In this document: positions 51,731-61,128 of the stretch, piece by piece
Layout: each line of letters starts with the position of its first letter
Numbering within the stretch: position 1 is the stretch's first letter
DNA from: Rhodococcus jostii RHA1
GTDB taxonomy: Bacteria; Actinomycetota; Actinomycetes; Mycobacteriales; Mycobacteriaceae
Length of the DNA stretch: 64,000 bases
Assembly: GCF_000014565.1 (NCBI RefSeq)
Contig: NC_008268.1
Location: forward strand, 5,646,501 to 5,710,500
Direction of reading: 5' to 3'
Position numbers and translations under genes: made by a program
The notes under the pieces: generated by a model
What the model was told of the DNA's origin: nothing
The model's database searches: none
What the model saw: the letters and a program-made list of their open reading frames with translations, nothing else

Positions 51731-53002
51731 ATGAGCACCAACGAATCAGCGATCGATCTGCCCACGCAGCGCACCTGCGGGGCGATGGACGTGCACCGCC
51801 GGTTGTTGACCGAGTCGGAGTCGTATCGCATCGCCCGATCGGAGATCGAGAACCAGACCATCGACCTGGAATCGCTGCAGTCGATCGCCGCTCGCGGCGT
51901 CGCACGGATTCCGGTCGTCGTTCACGTCGTGTGGAAGGCTGCGGCGCAGAACATCTCCGACGCGCAGATCGAGAGCCAGATCGCGGTGCTCAACAAGGAT
52001 TTCCGGGCCACCAACGACGACGTGGACACCGTTCCGTCCGTGTTCGAGCATCTGGTCGGCGACGCGGAAATCGAGTTCTACCTCGCCGACACGGATCCGG
52101 ACGGACGGGCGACGAACGGAATCACCCGAGCTGCAACCGAAGTCGATGCGTTCGATCAGAACGACGGCGTCAAATCCGCGGAGACCGGCGGCGCCGATCC
52201 GTGGCCGACACAGAGATACCTGAACATCTGGGTCTGTGCGCTCGGCGGTGGTCTGCTCGGCTACGCGCAGTTCCCCGGCGGTCCGGTCGCCACCGACGGC
52301 GTCGTGATCACCTACACCGCGTTCGGGACGACGGGCACCGCACGGGCCCCGTTCAACCTCGGGCGCACCGCGACCCACGAGATCGGGCACTACTTCAACC
52401 TGTTCCACATCTGGGGTGACGACGGCACCGGGTGCCGGGGCTCCGACGAGGTCGGCGACACCCCCAATCAGGGCGGGCAGAACGTCGGGATGCCGCGATT
52501 CCCGCACATCACTTGCGGGAACGGCCCCCACGGCGACCTGTTCATGGATTACATGGACTACACGGACGACGCCGGGATGGTGATGTTCACCAAGGGGCAG
52601 GGCGCGCGGATGGGAGCGTGCCTCGACGGCGTCCGGAAGCAGTTGTGGACCGGGCGGCCCGGGGGAACGGAGTCCGCCGCGTCCGCGCTGGTTTCCCGAA
52701 GTGCCGCGGGACGATGGCGGCACTCGTTCGAGGAGGACCACGACGGCGTCCGCGTGTACAGGCCCGCCGGATTCGACTTCCCGCGCGCGAGGGGGCGTGG
52801 CGGTATCGAATTCCGGCCGGACGGCTCGTTCGTCGACTGGGTGATCGGCCAGGGAGACGCCGACGAACCACGTGAAGGCACGTGGGTGCCCGCCGAGGAC
52901 GGGCGGCTCGAGGTCACCACGGCGGCGGGCGACTTGCGCACCGTCCGGGTGGTGCGGCTCGAGGAGGACCGTCTCGAATTGGACGTGGGTGACGCCTCCT
53001 GA
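51731..53002 (+). CDS. pappalysin-type (M43) zinc metalloprotease
   Basis: A 423-aa metzincin-like protease. The zinc motif HEIGHYFNLFH (H216, E217, H220, H226) and a Met-turn with FMDYMDY (M275) identify peptidase M43. A cysteine-bearing loop GTGCRGSDE follows. The C-terminal ~100 residues (325-423) form a beta-rich domain with no recognised family. M43 enzymes are usually secreted with a signal peptide; none is visible here, and the start begins MSTNESAIDL. It follows the nuclease by 22 bp, so it is the last gene of the operon. Likely an additional effector or processing protease. Confidence 0.85.
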   Translation: MSTNESAIDLPTQRTCGAMDVHRRLLTESESYRIARSEIENQTIDLESLQSIAARGVARIPVVVHVVWKAAAQNISDAQIESQIAVLNKDFRATNDDVDTVPSVFEHLVGDAEIEFYLADTDPDGRATNGITRAATEVDAFDQNDGVKSAETGGADPWPTQRYLNIWVCALGGGLLGYAQFPGGPVATDGVVITYTAFGTTGTARAPFNLGRTATHEIGHYFNLFHIWGDDGTGCRGSDEVGDTPNQGGQNVGMPRFPHITCGNGPHGDLFMDYMDYTDDAGMVMFTKGQGARMGACLDGVRKQLWTGRPGGTESAASALVSRSAAGRWRHSFEEDHDGVRVYRPAGFDFPRARGRGGIEFRPDGSFVDWVIGQGDADEPREGTWVPAEDGRLEVTTAAGDLRTVRVVRLEEDRLELDVGDAS

Positions 53003-53030
53003 CCCTGGCGGTGGGAGGTACCCGCGGGGA

Positions 53031-53036
53031 TATAAT
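53031..53036 (+). promoter_or_regulatory. TATAAT -10 element
   Basis: TATAAT is a perfect -10 hexamer, 82 bp before the exported-protein ATG, in an otherwise GC-rich gap. No clear -35 lies 17 bp upstream (GCGGTG). It suggests a separate transcript for the next gene. Confidence 0.4.
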
Positions 53037-53118
53037 TCTCTGACCTGGTATTCACACTCAGTGACGCGGTTCCGCCGTACTCGGGGAGACGGATTGGCGC
53101 GCCCCGAAAGGAATTCCG

Positions 53119-53487
53119 ATGTCTACTCGACAAGTGGTGGGCCGGTTGGGTGCAGTGATCGCCGTGGCAGGCGCACTGTCGTTCGCAGTGCCCTCGGCCG
53201 TCTCCGCGGCGCCCTTCATCCCCGGCTCGATGTCGACCTGCGCCCCCGGCGCGTGGCTGACGTTCAACGCGGAGCGGGTCGCGCCCGACCGGATCCGGTA
53301 CACCACCGCCGCGCCGCTCGCGCAGTGGAACGGCGCCGTCGTGCAGTTCACGAACCTCACCACCGGGTTCCGGGGTGTCGCGTTCGTCAACGACCCGGTT
53401 CCCGCCGCCGTGGGGTTCGGCCCCGTGCTGAGCGAGATCGCCGGACTGCTGCCGTGCTTCGTCAGCGCGGGCGTCACCATGTCCTGA
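53119..53487 (+). CDS. small exported protein of unknown function
   Basis: A 122-aa protein with a clear Sec signal: basic MSTRQVVGR, hydrophobic core and predicted cleavage after VSA (A30). The mature 92 residues have two cysteines (CAPG, CFV), probably a disulfide, and are otherwise beta-rich. I recognise no family. Strong AAAGGAAT site before the ATG. It is separated from the M43 operon by 116 bp with its own -10, so it may be unrelated. Confidence 0.75.
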   Translation: MSTRQVVGRLGAVIAVAGALSFAVPSAVSAAPFIPGSMSTCAPGAWLTFNAERVAPDRIRYTTAAPLAQWNGAVVQFTNLTTGFRGVAFVNDPVPAAVGFGPVLSEIAGLLPCFVSAGVTMS

Positions 53488-53491
53488 CCCC

Positions 53492-54097
53492 TCAGCTGGG
53501 GTCGGAGCCGCGGACGGCCGCCAACCACACCGCGACGGCCGCCGCCACACACGTCGCGCCGGCGAACGCCGGCAGTCCACCGCCCGCGACGTAGACCCAC
53601 AATGCCCCGACGAACGGCGCCGCGACCGCGAATTGGGCGTCGAGGACGAGTCGGCGGACCGGCCGAGCGGCCGTCCGTGCGCGCACCGGACCGTCCGGAT
53701 CCGGACGCGACGGGTTGTCGATCAACCGCCCGGCCGGCTCCGAGCGACGCGCTCGACCGGAGGGGAGCAGTCGACGGTTTTCCCAGACGACGACACGGCG
53801 ACGCCCCGCGCAGTGCACGGTCGCCGCGGTCGGGGTCGGCAGGGTGATCAGGACGGGATCGAAGAACACCGGAATCCACAGTGAACCCGGTTCCTCACGA
53901 ACCTCGATCCAGGACCTGCTGGTCAGCCGATGCAGCTGGCGGACCCGGTGCACCGTGGCAGGGCGCCCCGGCTCCGACCCCGAACGGGTGGCAGCGAACC
54001 ATGTGTAGCCGGTGACACCGAGCACCGTCGCCGCGACCACGACCAGTGCGCTGAGCTGATCGGCGTCGGCGACGACGGCGAACGCTCCGCACACCAC
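53492..54097 (-). CDS. membrane protein of unknown function
   Basis: A 201-aa protein with two hydrophobic segments at the N-terminus (about 1-35) and one or two near the C-terminus (about 158-198), with a basic middle region that includes SWIEVREEPGSLWIPVFFDP. The N-terminus is uncertain: the in-frame GTG at 54097 is used, but the frame extends further upstream without an ATG. The fold is like small actinobacterial membrane proteins with a PH-like loop. It is convergent with the exported protein, with a 4-bp gap. Confidence 0.55.
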   Translation of the reverse strand: MVCGAFAVVADADQLSALVVVAATVLGVTGYTWFAATRSGSEPGRPATVHRVRQLHRLTSRSWIEVREEPGSLWIPVFFDPVLITLPTPTAATVHCAGRRRVVVWENRRLLPSGRARRSEPAGRLIDNPSRPDPDGPVRARTAARPVRRLVLDAQFAVAAPFVGALWVYVAGGGLPAFAGATCVAAAVAVWLAAVRGSDPS

Positions 54098-54146
54098 CAG
54101 CGCACACGCGCCGACGGCAACGGGGTAGCGGATGGCCGCGAACCCG

Positions 54147-55832
54147 CTAATTCAGGAAGCCGATCTTCGTGTAGTCGTAGGACGCGAGTCCGGCGGCGCC
54201 GAAGTTCGCCAGGTTGTCGCGCACCGCGACATTGCCCGGCGCCTGCACCAGCGGCAGCGAGAACCCCTCCTCGAACACCGCGGTGTCCACCTCGTTGGCC
54301 AGTTCGATCGCCTTCTGCGGGTCGAGTTCCGAGATCGTTCGCTCGATCAGCGCGTTCAGTTCGGGCGAACCGATCCGGCCGTAATTGCCCTGCAGGTCGT
54401 CGGGGTTATACGCGTAGATCTGGGGCAGGCCGCTGAGCGGGAACGGGTCACCCACCCAGGAGAATTGGGCGATGTCGAAGTCGCCGGGCTGGATGACATC
54501 GGTGAAGAATCCGGTGCCGCCGCGGGTGTCGATGTTCAGTTTGACGCCGATCTGCGCGAGGTTCTGCTGAAGGATCTGTGCGATCTGAACCCAGGTGGTC
54601 GACTGGTACATGACGTCGCGGATCTCGAGCCTGCGCCCGTCCTTCTCCCGGAACTCGCCGTCGAGTGTCCAGCCGAGTTCGTCGAGCCGCCTCGCGGCCT
54701 CCTCGGGGTCGTAGGAGACGGCTGCGCTGTTGTCCTGGTAGCCCTCCTGACCGTTGAGGTAGACGTGGTTGTTCAGCGGCTGGGGATCGTCGACCAGACC
54801 GTTCTGGATCGCGGTCGCGATGCCCTGCCGGTCGATGCCCTTGGACAGCGCCACCCGCAACTCCGGATCGGCGAGGATCGATCCCTCCGCGCCGTTGAAC
54901 GTGATGTGCGAGAACTGGTTTCCCGGCGCCCGGCGGATCGCGATTCCCTCCGAACCCTGTGCGGTCTTCACCTCGTCGATGGTGCCCAGTCCGGACGCGT
55001 CGATCTCGTTGTTCTGCAGAGCGGGAATGCGCGCGGCGTCGTCGAGCACGCTGTAGGTGATGGTGTCGAGTTTCGGGGTGTCACCCCACCACGCGGGGTT
55101 GCGGCCCAGTGTGATTCGGTTCTGCGCCCTGTCGATCGACGCGATCCGGAACGGTCCCGACGTCAGCGTGACCCCGTCGCGCAGACTCTCGTTGAACGCC
55201 TCGGGGGTCGCGGTCACCGACTTCGGGTAGAGCATCGAATTGCCCGCGAACTGGCCCTTCCACTCGGCGTACGGCTCGGCAAACGTGATCACCGCCTGAC
55301 GGTCGTCGACGCCGCGCTCGACCCTGTCCACCCGCTCGAACCCGGACGTGTTCGCGATCAGGAAGTCCTTGTTCTCACCGCTGAGTGCCGCGGCCTGGGA
55401 CTGGATGTCCGCCCACGTGATCGGGGTGCCGTCGGACCACACCGCCCTCGGGTCGATCGTGTACGTGACCTGCTGGGGGTCGGTGCCGGTGAGCGCGACG
55501 TCGGTGAAGTAGTCGTGGTTCACCGACAGCGCTCCCGAGGCGTCGGTGCTGAACGCGCGGGGCATCATCGGCTTCAGCATGGCGCCGATCTCGGTGTCGT
55601 TGCCGTCGTTGGACAGCGTGTTGAAGTTCGCGGGGAAGCCCGACAACGCCAACCGCAGGTTTCCGCCGTCGCGCAGCTCGCTGGGGTCGTGCGGGTTGAT
55701 GTCGTTGGTGGTGCCGATCGATCCGGATCCGGCCTCGACATCACCGGTGTCCGAACCGCCGCAGCCACCGAGAACAAGTCCGATGGCCAGGATCGATACC
55801 GCGAGGCGGGTGCGCGCCGAACGAATCCTCAT
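54147..55832 (-). CDS. oligopeptide ABC transporter substrate-binding lipoprotein
   Basis: A 561-aa SBP_bac_5 family lipoprotein. The lipobox is LGGC with C24 after a short signal. The family region DINPHDPSELRDGGNLRLAL and VTYTIDPRAVWSDGTPITWAD is typical of peptide-binding proteins (DppA/OppA). It delivers peptides, or nickel-type ligands, to the membrane complex. It lies at the end of the operon, 29 bp after the ATPase. Confidence 0.9.
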   Translation of the reverse strand: MRIRSARTRLAVSILAIGLVLGGCGGSDTGDVEAGSGSIGTTNDINPHDPSELRDGGNLRLALSGFPANFNTLSNDGNDTEIGAMLKPMMPRAFSTDASGALSVNHDYFTDVALTGTDPQQVTYTIDPRAVWSDGTPITWADIQSQAAALSGENKDFLIANTSGFERVDRVERGVDDRQAVITFAEPYAEWKGQFAGNSMLYPKSVTATPEAFNESLRDGVTLTSGPFRIASIDRAQNRITLGRNPAWWGDTPKLDTITYSVLDDAARIPALQNNEIDASGLGTIDEVKTAQGSEGIAIRRAPGNQFSHITFNGAEGSILADPELRVALSKGIDRQGIATAIQNGLVDDPQPLNNHVYLNGQEGYQDNSAAVSYDPEEAARRLDELGWTLDGEFREKDGRRLEIRDVMYQSTTWVQIAQILQQNLAQIGVKLNIDTRGGTGFFTDVIQPGDFDIAQFSWVGDPFPLSGLPQIYAYNPDDLQGNYGRIGSPELNALIERTISELDPQKAIELANEVDTAVFEEGFSLPLVQAPGNVAVRDNLANFGAAGLASYDYTKIGFLN

Positions 55833-55861
55833 GGGGTGCCCTTCCTCGAAGTTCGCTGACG

Positions 55862-57718
55862 CTAGTGTGCCAAAAACGTCGGATCCGGAACGGGAATTGC
55901 CTCGAGGAGCGCCCGGGTGTACTCGTGTTGCGGATTCTCGAAAATCGTCTGCGCGGCCCCCGACTCGACGATCCTGCCCCGGTACATCACCGCGACGTCG
56001 TGTGCGATGTTGCGGACCACCGACAGGTCGTGGGAGACGAACAGGTACGACATGCCCCGCTGCTCCTGAAGATCGCGCAGGAGGTTGAGCACCCCGGCCT
56101 GGATCGAGACGTCGAGCGACGACACCGGCTCGTCCAGGATCAGCAGTTCCGGGTCGAGTGCGAGCGCCCGGGCGATGCTGATCCGCTGCTTCTGGCCGCC
56201 CGAGAAATCCGCCGGATAGCGATCGGCGTGCTCGCGGCGCAACCCGACGAGGTCGAGTAACTCCGGTACCCGGCGGCCGACCTCCTCACGCCTGCGGCCG
56301 TCCAGCCGGAGTGGCTCGGCGAGAACGTCGAACACCGGCAGCCGGGGGTCCAGTGACGCCGTCGGATCCTGGAAGACGACCGCCATCTTGCGCCGGATCG
56401 CGCGCCTCTCGGGTGGGCTCAGCGCCGCGACGTCGGCGCCCAGCACCGCGATCGAACCGGATTCCGGCGCGGCCAGGTCGAGAATCTGCGTCAACGTGGT
56501 CGATTTGCCCGAGCCGGATTCACCCACCAGCGCCAGCGTGCGGCCGGCTCGGATGTCGAAGCTGATGCCGTCGACCGCTCGGATCTCGCCCCGCTTGCGG
56601 CGGAACACCAGACCGCTGGTGATCGGATACGTCTTCACGAGATCGGTCACCTGCAACACCACCCGGTGTTCGGGTGCCGTCTCCGCGGTGGGGGCGGGTG
56701 CCGGCTGGTCCCGCCGATACGCCGTGAACAGGTCTCGGGTGCCCATCTCGTCGACGCGGATGCACGCAGTCTGATGACCGGGTCCGGTCGAGACGAGTTC
56801 CGGCTCGGCGAGCAGGCAGGCGTCCACCGCGAGCGGGCAGCGCGGCGCGAACGTGCAGCCCGGTGGCAGCGAATGCAACGCGGGCGGGGCACCGGCGATC
56901 GAGACCAGGCGGCTCCGGATCGGTGCATCCATCCGCGGCACCGACACGAGCAGCCCTGCGGTGTAGGGCATTCGGGGTTCGGCGAACAGTTCGCGCACCG
57001 GCGCCGACTCCACCACCCGGCCCGCGTACATCACCACCACGCGGTCGGCCAGCGTCGCGGCGATGCCCATGTCGTGGGTGATCATCACGACGCCGGCGCC
57101 GGTGAGGTCGCGGGCCTTGCGCAGCAGGTTCAGGATCTGCGCCTGCACGGTCACGTCGAGGGCGGTGGTCGGTTCGTCGCAGATGATCAGCGCAGGGTCG
57201 TTGGCGATGGCGATGGCGATCACGACGCGCTGGCGCATGCCGCCGGAGAACTCGTGGGGAAAGGCCTTGGCGCGCACCGCCGGATCGGGTATCCCTACCA
57301 GGTCGAGGAGCTCGACGGCACGCTGCGCGGCATCCTTCTTGTTGCTCGCCCTACCGTGGACGAGCAGCGCCTCGGCGATCTGGTCACCGATCCGGTACAC
57401 CGGCGTCAACGCGGACAGCGGGTCCTGGAACACCATGCTGACCGTCTTCCCGCGCAGCGCCGACAGCTCCTTGTCGCCCATGCCCAGCAGCTCGCGGCCC
57501 TGCAACCGGATGGAGCCGGTGACGCGCGCGTGCTCGGGCAGCAGACCCATCACGGCGAGGGACGCCACCGACTTGCCCGAACCCGACTCACCCACGATGG
57601 CCAGCACCTCGCCGTCGGAGACGCTGTAGCCGACACCGCGGACCGCCTCGATCCGGCCTTCCTCGCTGGGAAAGCTGACCCGCAGGTCCTCGATCTCGAG
57701 CAGCGGTTGCCCGGTCAC
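55862..57718 (-). CDS. fused two-ATPase oligopeptide ABC transporter (DppD-DppF)
   Basis: A 618-aa protein with two complete ABC ATPase domains. The first has [18 protein letters not shown] and [12 protein letters not shown]; the second has [25 protein letters not shown] and [12 protein letters not shown]. Both carry Walker A, signature and Walker B. The usual separate DppD and DppF are joined here. The first domain ends with the Dpp-type cysteine-rich stretch [14 protein letters not shown]. The GTG start overlaps the permease stop (GTGA). Confidence 0.95.
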   Translation of the reverse strand: MTGQPLLEIEDLRVSFPSEEGRIEAVRGVGYSVSDGEVLAIVGESGSGKSVASLAVMGLLPEHARVTGSIRLQGRELLGMGDKELSALRGKTVSMVFQDPLSALTPVYRIGDQIAEALLVHGRASNKKDAAQRAVELLDLVGIPDPAVRAKAFPHEFSGGMRQRVVIAIAIANDPALIICDEPTTALDVTVQAQILNLLRKARDLTGAGVVMITHDMGIAATLADRVVVMYAGRVVESAPVRELFAEPRMPYTAGLLVSVPRMDAPIRSRLVSIAGAPPALHSLPPGCTFAPRCPLAVDACLLAEPELVSTGPGHQTACIRVDEMGTRDLFTAYRRDQPAPAPTAETAPEHRVVLQVTDLVKTYPITSGLVFRRKRGEIRAVDGISFDIRAGRTLALVGESGSGKSTTLTQILDLAAPESGSIAVLGADVAALSPPERRAIRRKMAVVFQDPTASLDPRLPVFDVLAEPLRLDGRRREEVGRRVPELLDLVGLRREHADRYPADFSGGQKQRISIARALALDPELLILDEPVSSLDVSIQAGVLNLLRDLQEQRGMSYLFVSHDLSVVRNIAHDVAVMYRGRIVESGAAQTIFENPQHEYTRALLEAIPVPDPTFLAH

Positions 57719-58641
57719 CGCGTCGCCATCGTCTTCCTCTTGCGGGACCGGGCGCGCGTCGAGCTGGGGTCGACCGCGTCACGCAGACCGTCGCCCACCA
57801 GGTTCGCCGACAGCACGGTGATCACCAGCAGTCCGCCCGCGAACAGGAACAGCCACGGGTAGGTGAGGGCGGATTCGGTGCCGTCGGCGATCAGCGACCC
57901 GAGAGAGATGTCCGGTTTCTGGACACCGAACCCGAGGAAGCTGAGCCCGGTCTCGGCAAGGATCGCGGCACCGACGTTCAGGGTCGCGTCGATGATCAGA
58001 ATCGACGCGATGTTGGGGACGATGTGGCTGGTGATGATCTTGTGGGTGGGGGCGCCCATGTACCGGGCCGCCTGGACGGATTCCCGCTCGCGCAGGCTCA
58101 GCGTCATTCCCCGGACCATCCGGGCGGTGATCATCCAGCCGAACACCGCCAGCAGCAGGATCAGCAGGGCGATCGAGCTCGAGGACTTCAGCCGCGGAGT
58201 GAACACGGCGATGATGATGAAGCTGGGAACGACGAGCAGCAGGTCGACCAGCCACATGATCACCCGATCCGGCCAGCCGCCGACATACCCCGCCAGGGCA
58301 CCGACGAGCGCCGCGATGGCGGTGGAGAAGATCGCGACGCAGATCCCGATGATCAGCGACTTCTGCAGCCCGCGCAACGTCTGGGCCAGAACGTCCTGGC
58401 CGATCTGGTTGGTGCCGAACGGATGTTCGGCGCTGGGCGGCTGCAGCAGCGCGGTGTAGTCGAGTTGCTGATAGTCGTAGGGGAGCAGGTACGGTCCGAC
58501 GAAACTGCCCACGAACAGCAGCACCAGGACGCACACCCCGGCGATGGCGGGCTTGTTCCGGAGAAACCGCCGCCACAGCAGGGTCCGGCGACCGACGGCC
58601 GACACCGCCGCATCGGTGGACGCGATCTGGATCTCGGTCAC
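57715..58641 (-). CDS. oligopeptide ABC transporter permease, DppC type
   Basis: A 308-aa permease with about 6 hydrophobic segments. The start is GTG 58641 (TEIQIASTD), whose stop-overlap with the upstream permease (GTGA) is convincing; the open frame runs upstream but is not coding. The EAA-loop-like region has [15 protein letters not shown]. It forms the membrane channel with the next permease. Confidence 0.9.
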   Translation of the reverse strand: MTEIQIASTDAAVSAVGRRTLLWRRFLRNKPAIAGVCVLVLLFVGSFVGPYLLPYDYQQLDYTALLQPPSAEHPFGTNQIGQDVLAQTLRGLQKSLIIGICVAIFSTAIAALVGALAGYVGGWPDRVIMWLVDLLLVVPSFIIIAVFTPRLKSSSSIALLILLLAVFGWMITARMVRGMTLSLRERESVQAARYMGAPTHKIITSHIVPNIASILIIDATLNVGAAILAETGLSFLGFGVQKPDISLGSLIADGTESALTYPWLFLFAGGLLVITVLSANLVGDGLRDAVDPSSTRARSRKRKTMATR

Positions 58642-59615
58642 CCGACACGCACCCTCGGGTCGAGCGCCGCGTACACCACGTCCGAGAGCAGCCCCGACAA
58701 CAGCACGATCAGCCCGGTGAACGACGTGATCGCCACGACGATGTTCGTGTCCTGATTGTCGATGCCGATCACGATCCACTCGCCGATACCGTGCCAGCCG
58801 AAGATCGTCTCGGTGAACGTCGCGCCGACGACCAGCGCCCCGAAACCGTAGGCGAACAGCGTCGCCATCGGGATCAGTGCCGTACGGAGCCCGTGCTTGA
58901 GCAGTGCCGCCCGCCGGGTCAGTCCCTTCGCCCGCGCGGTCCGGATGAAGTCGCTCCCCAGAACGTCGAGCATCGCGTTGCGCTGGTACCGGCTGTAACC
59001 GGCGATGCTGCCCAACGCCAACGCGATGGTCGGCAGCACGAGATGCTGCACGCGGTCGACGAACTGCGGCCAGAACCCGGTGATCGTGCTGGCCGAGGAT
59101 TCGCCGGTGTACAGGAAGATCTGGTTGCCGGTGGCCGAGTTGATCTGGAGAGCACCGTATTTCAGCAGGGTCGCGACGAGGAACACCGGCGCACTGAGAA
59201 TCAGCAGCGACACGACGGTGCTGAAATAGTCACTGAACTTGTACTGCCGGATCGCACCGGCGGCGCCGATCAGCACACCCAGCACCGCTCCGATCACGGA
59301 ACCGAGGATCAGCAACCGCATGCTCACCAGGATCCGGCGACCCAGCTCGTCCGACACCGGCTGACCCGTGATGGTGGTGCCGAAGTCGCCGTGGACCACG
59401 CCGCCCAGCCAGTTCGCGTACCGCACCGGGATCGGATCGTCCAGATGCAGTTCGGCGGCCTTCGCGTCGATCACCGATTGCGGTGGCCGCGGATTGCGCT
59501 GCTCCAGGCTGTCGAGCGGACGGAACGTGAGCGAGGCGAGACTGAACGTCAGGAACGACGCCAGCAGCAACAGCACCACGTAGTTGAGCGCTCGTCGTAG
59601 CAGGAAGCCGGCCAT
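58638..59615 (-). CDS. oligopeptide ABC transporter permease, DppB type
   Basis: A 325-aa permease, first gene of the four-gene operon (DppB, DppC, DppDF, lipoprotein). N-terminal FLLRRALNYVVLLLLASFLTF is a first helix; the EAA-loop is ARAKGLTRRAALLKHGLR. No promoter is obvious in the 137 bp upstream, which are shared with the divergent hydrolase. Confidence 0.9.
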   Translation of the reverse strand: MAGFLLRRALNYVVLLLLASFLTFSLASLTFRPLDSLEQRNPRPPQSVIDAKAAELHLDDPIPVRYANWLGGVVHGDFGTTITGQPVSDELGRRILVSMRLLILGSVIGAVLGVLIGAAGAIRQYKFSDYFSTVVSLLILSAPVFLVATLLKYGALQINSATGNQIFLYTGESSASTITGFWPQFVDRVQHLVLPTIALALGSIAGYSRYQRNAMLDVLGSDFIRTARAKGLTRRAALLKHGLRTALIPMATLFAYGFGALVVGATFTETIFGWHGIGEWIVIGIDNQDTNIVVAITSFTGLIVLLSGLLSDVVYAALDPRVRVG

Positions 59616-59740
59616 CGGTCCCCCTCGCAGCTAGGGCTCAGGGTACGAATTATAGGAGCGTGCCGCCGGCGGTCGGCCCTCCTCGGCGAAACCGGTGCCG
59701 GGTCGGAGATCGCCGCCCGGCACGTCGCGTCCCCGCTTGT

Positions 59741-59746
59741 TAGCGT
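59741..59746 (+). promoter_or_regulatory. -10 element; hydrolase transcript probably leaderless
   Basis: TAGCGT (TAnnnT) ends 6 bases before the GTG at 59753. No ribosome site precedes the GTG. The same arrangement is seen at dcd and the SelW-like gene. Confidence 0.45.
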
Positions 59747-59752
59747 GGCGGG

Positions 59753-60526
59753 GTGATACTTCGTGCCGGGTCCGCCGAACCGCTGACGCGGCGCACGGCA
59801 CACCTCACGACGTACGAGGAGCACGCGGTGACCGTCCCGCGCTCCGGCGATCGTGCGGTGGTCGCGGTGCCGCGCGGGGTGACGCCGTCCGCGGTCGCGT
59901 ACTACCTGCACGGGCGGACGGGGGACGAGAGGTCGATCGGCGACCGCGCCGGCCTGCGGGACGGCTTGCTGGACGCCGGCTACCTGGTCGCCAGCCCGTA
60001 CCTGCACGGCGACCAGTGGGGAAACCGGCCGGCGCAGGACGCGGTGGTCGCACTGGACGAGTGGGTGTCGCATCGGTGGCCGGTGACACGCCGCTTCCTG
60101 ATCGGCGAATCGATGGGTGGTAACGCCGCCGCCAACGCCGTACGCCTGCGGGAGGTCGCGTGGGACGGAGCCGTGTTCATCGCTCCGTCGCTGTCGCTGC
60201 GCGCGGTGTGGGAACGGGGCGAACACGGACGCGACACCGTGCGGGACGCCTTCCGCTTGTCCGCGGACGGGCAGGACCTCGAATCGAAGACCGAGCGCTG
60301 GGACGCCGTCCGGCACGAGCCGGGAGACTATGTCGGAGTGCCGATTCGGGTGTACGCGTCGCGGGAGGACGAGGTGGCGAACATCGCCGGCGTCACGGGA
60401 CCGTGGGTCGAGATGCTCCGCCGCGGCTCGGACGCCGTCGAGTTCGTGGAGGTGAGCGGACCGCACGTCTCGGAAGACCACTTCCGCACCGCGGAGGTCG
60501 TGCAGTTCTTCGAGAGGATCCGGTGA
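59753..60526 (+). CDS. alpha/beta hydrolase
   Basis: A 257-aa hydrolase with nucleophile S120 in IGESMGG. HVSEDHF near the C-terminus holds the catalytic His, and SREDEVANI the probable Asp/Glu. The early YLHGRTGDE resembles the oxyanion turn. The sequence is of the esterase/dienelactone-like type; no signal peptide. It is divergent from the Dpp operon. The GTG start is the best available, see the -10 entry. Function is not specific. Confidence 0.7.
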   Translation: MILRAGSAEPLTRRTAHLTTYEEHAVTVPRSGDRAVVAVPRGVTPSAVAYYLHGRTGDERSIGDRAGLRDGLLDAGYLVASPYLHGDQWGNRPAQDAVVALDEWVSHRWPVTRRFLIGESMGGNAAANAVRLREVAWDGAVFIAPSLSLRAVWERGEHGRDTVRDAFRLSADGQDLESKTERWDAVRHEPGDYVGVPIRVYASREDEVANIAGVTGPWVEMLRRGSDAVEFVEVSGPHVSEDHFRTAEVVQFFERIR

Positions 60527-60530
60527 ACAC

Positions 60531-60559
60531 GGGGAGGCCTTCTCGGCGAAGACCTCCCC
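60531..60559. terminator. convergent terminator-like hairpin
   Basis: GGGGAGGCCTTC (60531-60542) pairs with GAAGACCTCCCC (60548-60559) with one C-A mismatch, loop TCGGC. It sits between the hydrolase and the small gene on the other strand, and can serve both. There is no T run. Confidence 0.55.
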
Positions 60560-60566
60560 CCGTTGT

Positions 60567-60692
60567 TCAGGCCTCGGTGCGGTGCGTGGTGTCCAGGCGG
60601 AAGATGTTGGTGAAGAAGTCCTTGACGGCCTGGATCTTCTCGTTGGTCAGCTCGATGGCGTGGCGACGCGATTCTTCGAGCGCGGTGGACAT
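60567..60692 (-). CDS. 41-aa small protein
   Basis: A 41-residue frame with a strong AAAGGAAG ribosome site 7 bases before its ATG. The sequence begins MSTALEESRRHAIELTNEK and is amphipathic and helical, with a phenylalanine pair (KDFFTNIF) and a charged end. No family is recognised. Codon use is G/C-ending, as in neighbours. The convergent hairpin follows the stop. The ribosome site and codon use support a real gene. Confidence 0.65.
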   Translation of the reverse strand: MSTALEESRRHAIELTNEKIQAVKDFFTNIFRLDTTHRTEA

Positions 60693-60817
60693 GGCGGCTT
60701 CCTTTCGTCGAGGGGCACAGCATGGCGATCGACAGTCTGCCTCAGGATGCTGACGTCCGCATGACGAACAGGTGTCCTCCGTGCAACTCGAACAGCAAGC
60801 GGGGGAGCACCTTCGGT

Positions 60818-60823
60818 TAACCT
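60818..60823 (+). promoter_or_regulatory. -10 element; SelW-like transcript probably leaderless
   Basis: TAACCT ends 6 bases before the ATG at 60830, with no ribosome site between. It is the same hexamer and spacing as at dcd. Confidence 0.5.
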
Positions 60824-60829
60824 GGCACG

Positions 60830-61126
60830 ATGACGACGAGCAGCACGGACGGCCGGGTCGCGATCACCTACTGCACCCAGTGCCAGTGGCTGTTACGTGC
60901 AGCGTGGATGGCGCAGGAACTACTCGGCACGTTCGGGCAAGAACTCGGCGAGGTCGCGCTCGTCCCCGGCACCGGCGGGATCTTCCGCATCACCGTCGAC
61001 GACGAACTGATCTGGGACCGCAAGGAGCAGGGCGGCTTCCCCGACATCACCGTGCTCAAGCAATTGGTCCGGGACCGGGTGGCACCAGACCGCCACCTCG
61101 GGCACAGCGACCGTAAGAGTCCCTAG
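60830..61126 (+). CDS. SelT/SelW/SelH-like (Rdx) thioredoxin-fold protein
   Basis: A 98-aa Rdx-family protein. The redox motif CTQC (C15, C18) is at the N-terminal end of the first helix, followed by the family's GGIFRITVDDELIWDRKEQGGFP with the conserved R-K-x-x-G-G-F-P. In selenoprotein homologues the second Cys is Sec. It is probably a small thiol-disulfide protein. It is convergent with the WS/DGAT gene (2-bp gap). Confidence 0.9.
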   Translation: MTTSSTDGRVAITYCTQCQWLLRAAWMAQELLGTFGQELGEVALVPGTGGIFRITVDDELIWDRKEQGGFPDITVLKQLVRDRVAPDRHLGHSDRKSP

Positions 61127-61128
61127 GG

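Noticed and set aside
45314..53002. Reading the protease operon as a secreted nutrient-scavenging system
   Set aside because: None of the four proteins shows a signal peptide and there is no export machinery nearby. A cytosolic conflict role fits better, but is not proven.
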